Assembly: GCA_900541935.1 (NCBI GenBank)
Contig: UQLZ01000078.1
Coordinates: 1-7,206, forward strand
Direction: 5' to 3'
Length of the DNA stretch: 7,206 bases
DNA from: an uncultured Prevotellaceae bacterium
Lineage (GTDB): Bacteria; Bacteroidota; Bacteroidia; Bacteroidales; Muribaculaceae
Shown here: in pieces, positions 7,202 through 7,206 of the stretch
Numbering within the stretch: position 1 is the stretch's first letter
Layout: each line of letters begins with the position of its first letter
Translations under genes and position numbers: made by a program
Notes under the pieces: model-generated
Databases searched by the model: none
Told to the model about the DNA's origin: nothing
The model's input: only the letters and a program-made list of their open reading frames with translations

Positions 7202-7206
7202 AAAAT

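Noticed and set aside
1..7206. CRISPR array, insertion sequence, tRNA or rRNA
   Set aside because: No regularly spaced direct repeats, transposase-like frame, terminal inverted repeats or recognisable RNA gene were seen on either strand.

Overview
The window looks like ordinary chromosomal DNA from a Bacteroidota (probably Bacteroidales) bacterium. The evidence is a strongly AT-rich background, Bacteroidetes-type -7 boxes (TAnnTTTG) ahead of the transcription units, mostly no Shine-Dalgarno sequence, and a large secreted protein ending in a type A C-terminal sorting domain of the type IX secretion system (T9SS), a system essentially confined to this phylum. The species cannot be named from the sequence alone.

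Layout from left to right: (1) mltG (98-1129, +), a membrane-anchored endolytic murein transglycosylase. (2) A strong hairpin at 1167-1203 between convergent genes, probably a shared bidirectional terminator. (3) A two-gene leftward operon, nfnA (2696-3490, -) followed by nfnB/gltA (1222-2715, -), whose frames overlap by 20 nt. Together they encode an NfnAB-type NADH-dependent reduced ferredoxin:NADP+ oxidoreductase, an electron-bifurcating or confurcating flavin/iron-sulfur enzyme. Their promoter lies just upstream at 3532-3564. (4) A 619-nt AT-rich divergent intergenic region (3491-4109). It holds the nfn promoter, an orphan terminator-like hairpin, a doubtful 29-codon ORF, a promoter-like box at 3979-3986 and a foldable leader. 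(5) A 1011-residue modular cell-surface or secreted protein (4110-7145, +): signal peptide, propeller-like repeats, two fibronectin-III-like domains, a cleaved-adhesin-like jelly roll, a CARDB-like domain, a further beta-rich domain and the T9SS sorting tail. (6) 61 nt of downstream DNA with a weak inverted repeat.

The three transcription units do not form one pathway: cell-wall synthesis, redox balancing of ferredoxin and pyridine nucleotide pools, and a T9SS cargo of unknown binding target. No mobile element, CRISPR array, tRNA or rRNA was seen. No clearly new multi-gene system is visible. The points most worth a second look are the nfnA/nfnB junction with its in-frame A-AAA-AAG heptamer, the orphan hairpin in the divergent intergenic region, and the multi-domain T9SS cargo with its structured leader.
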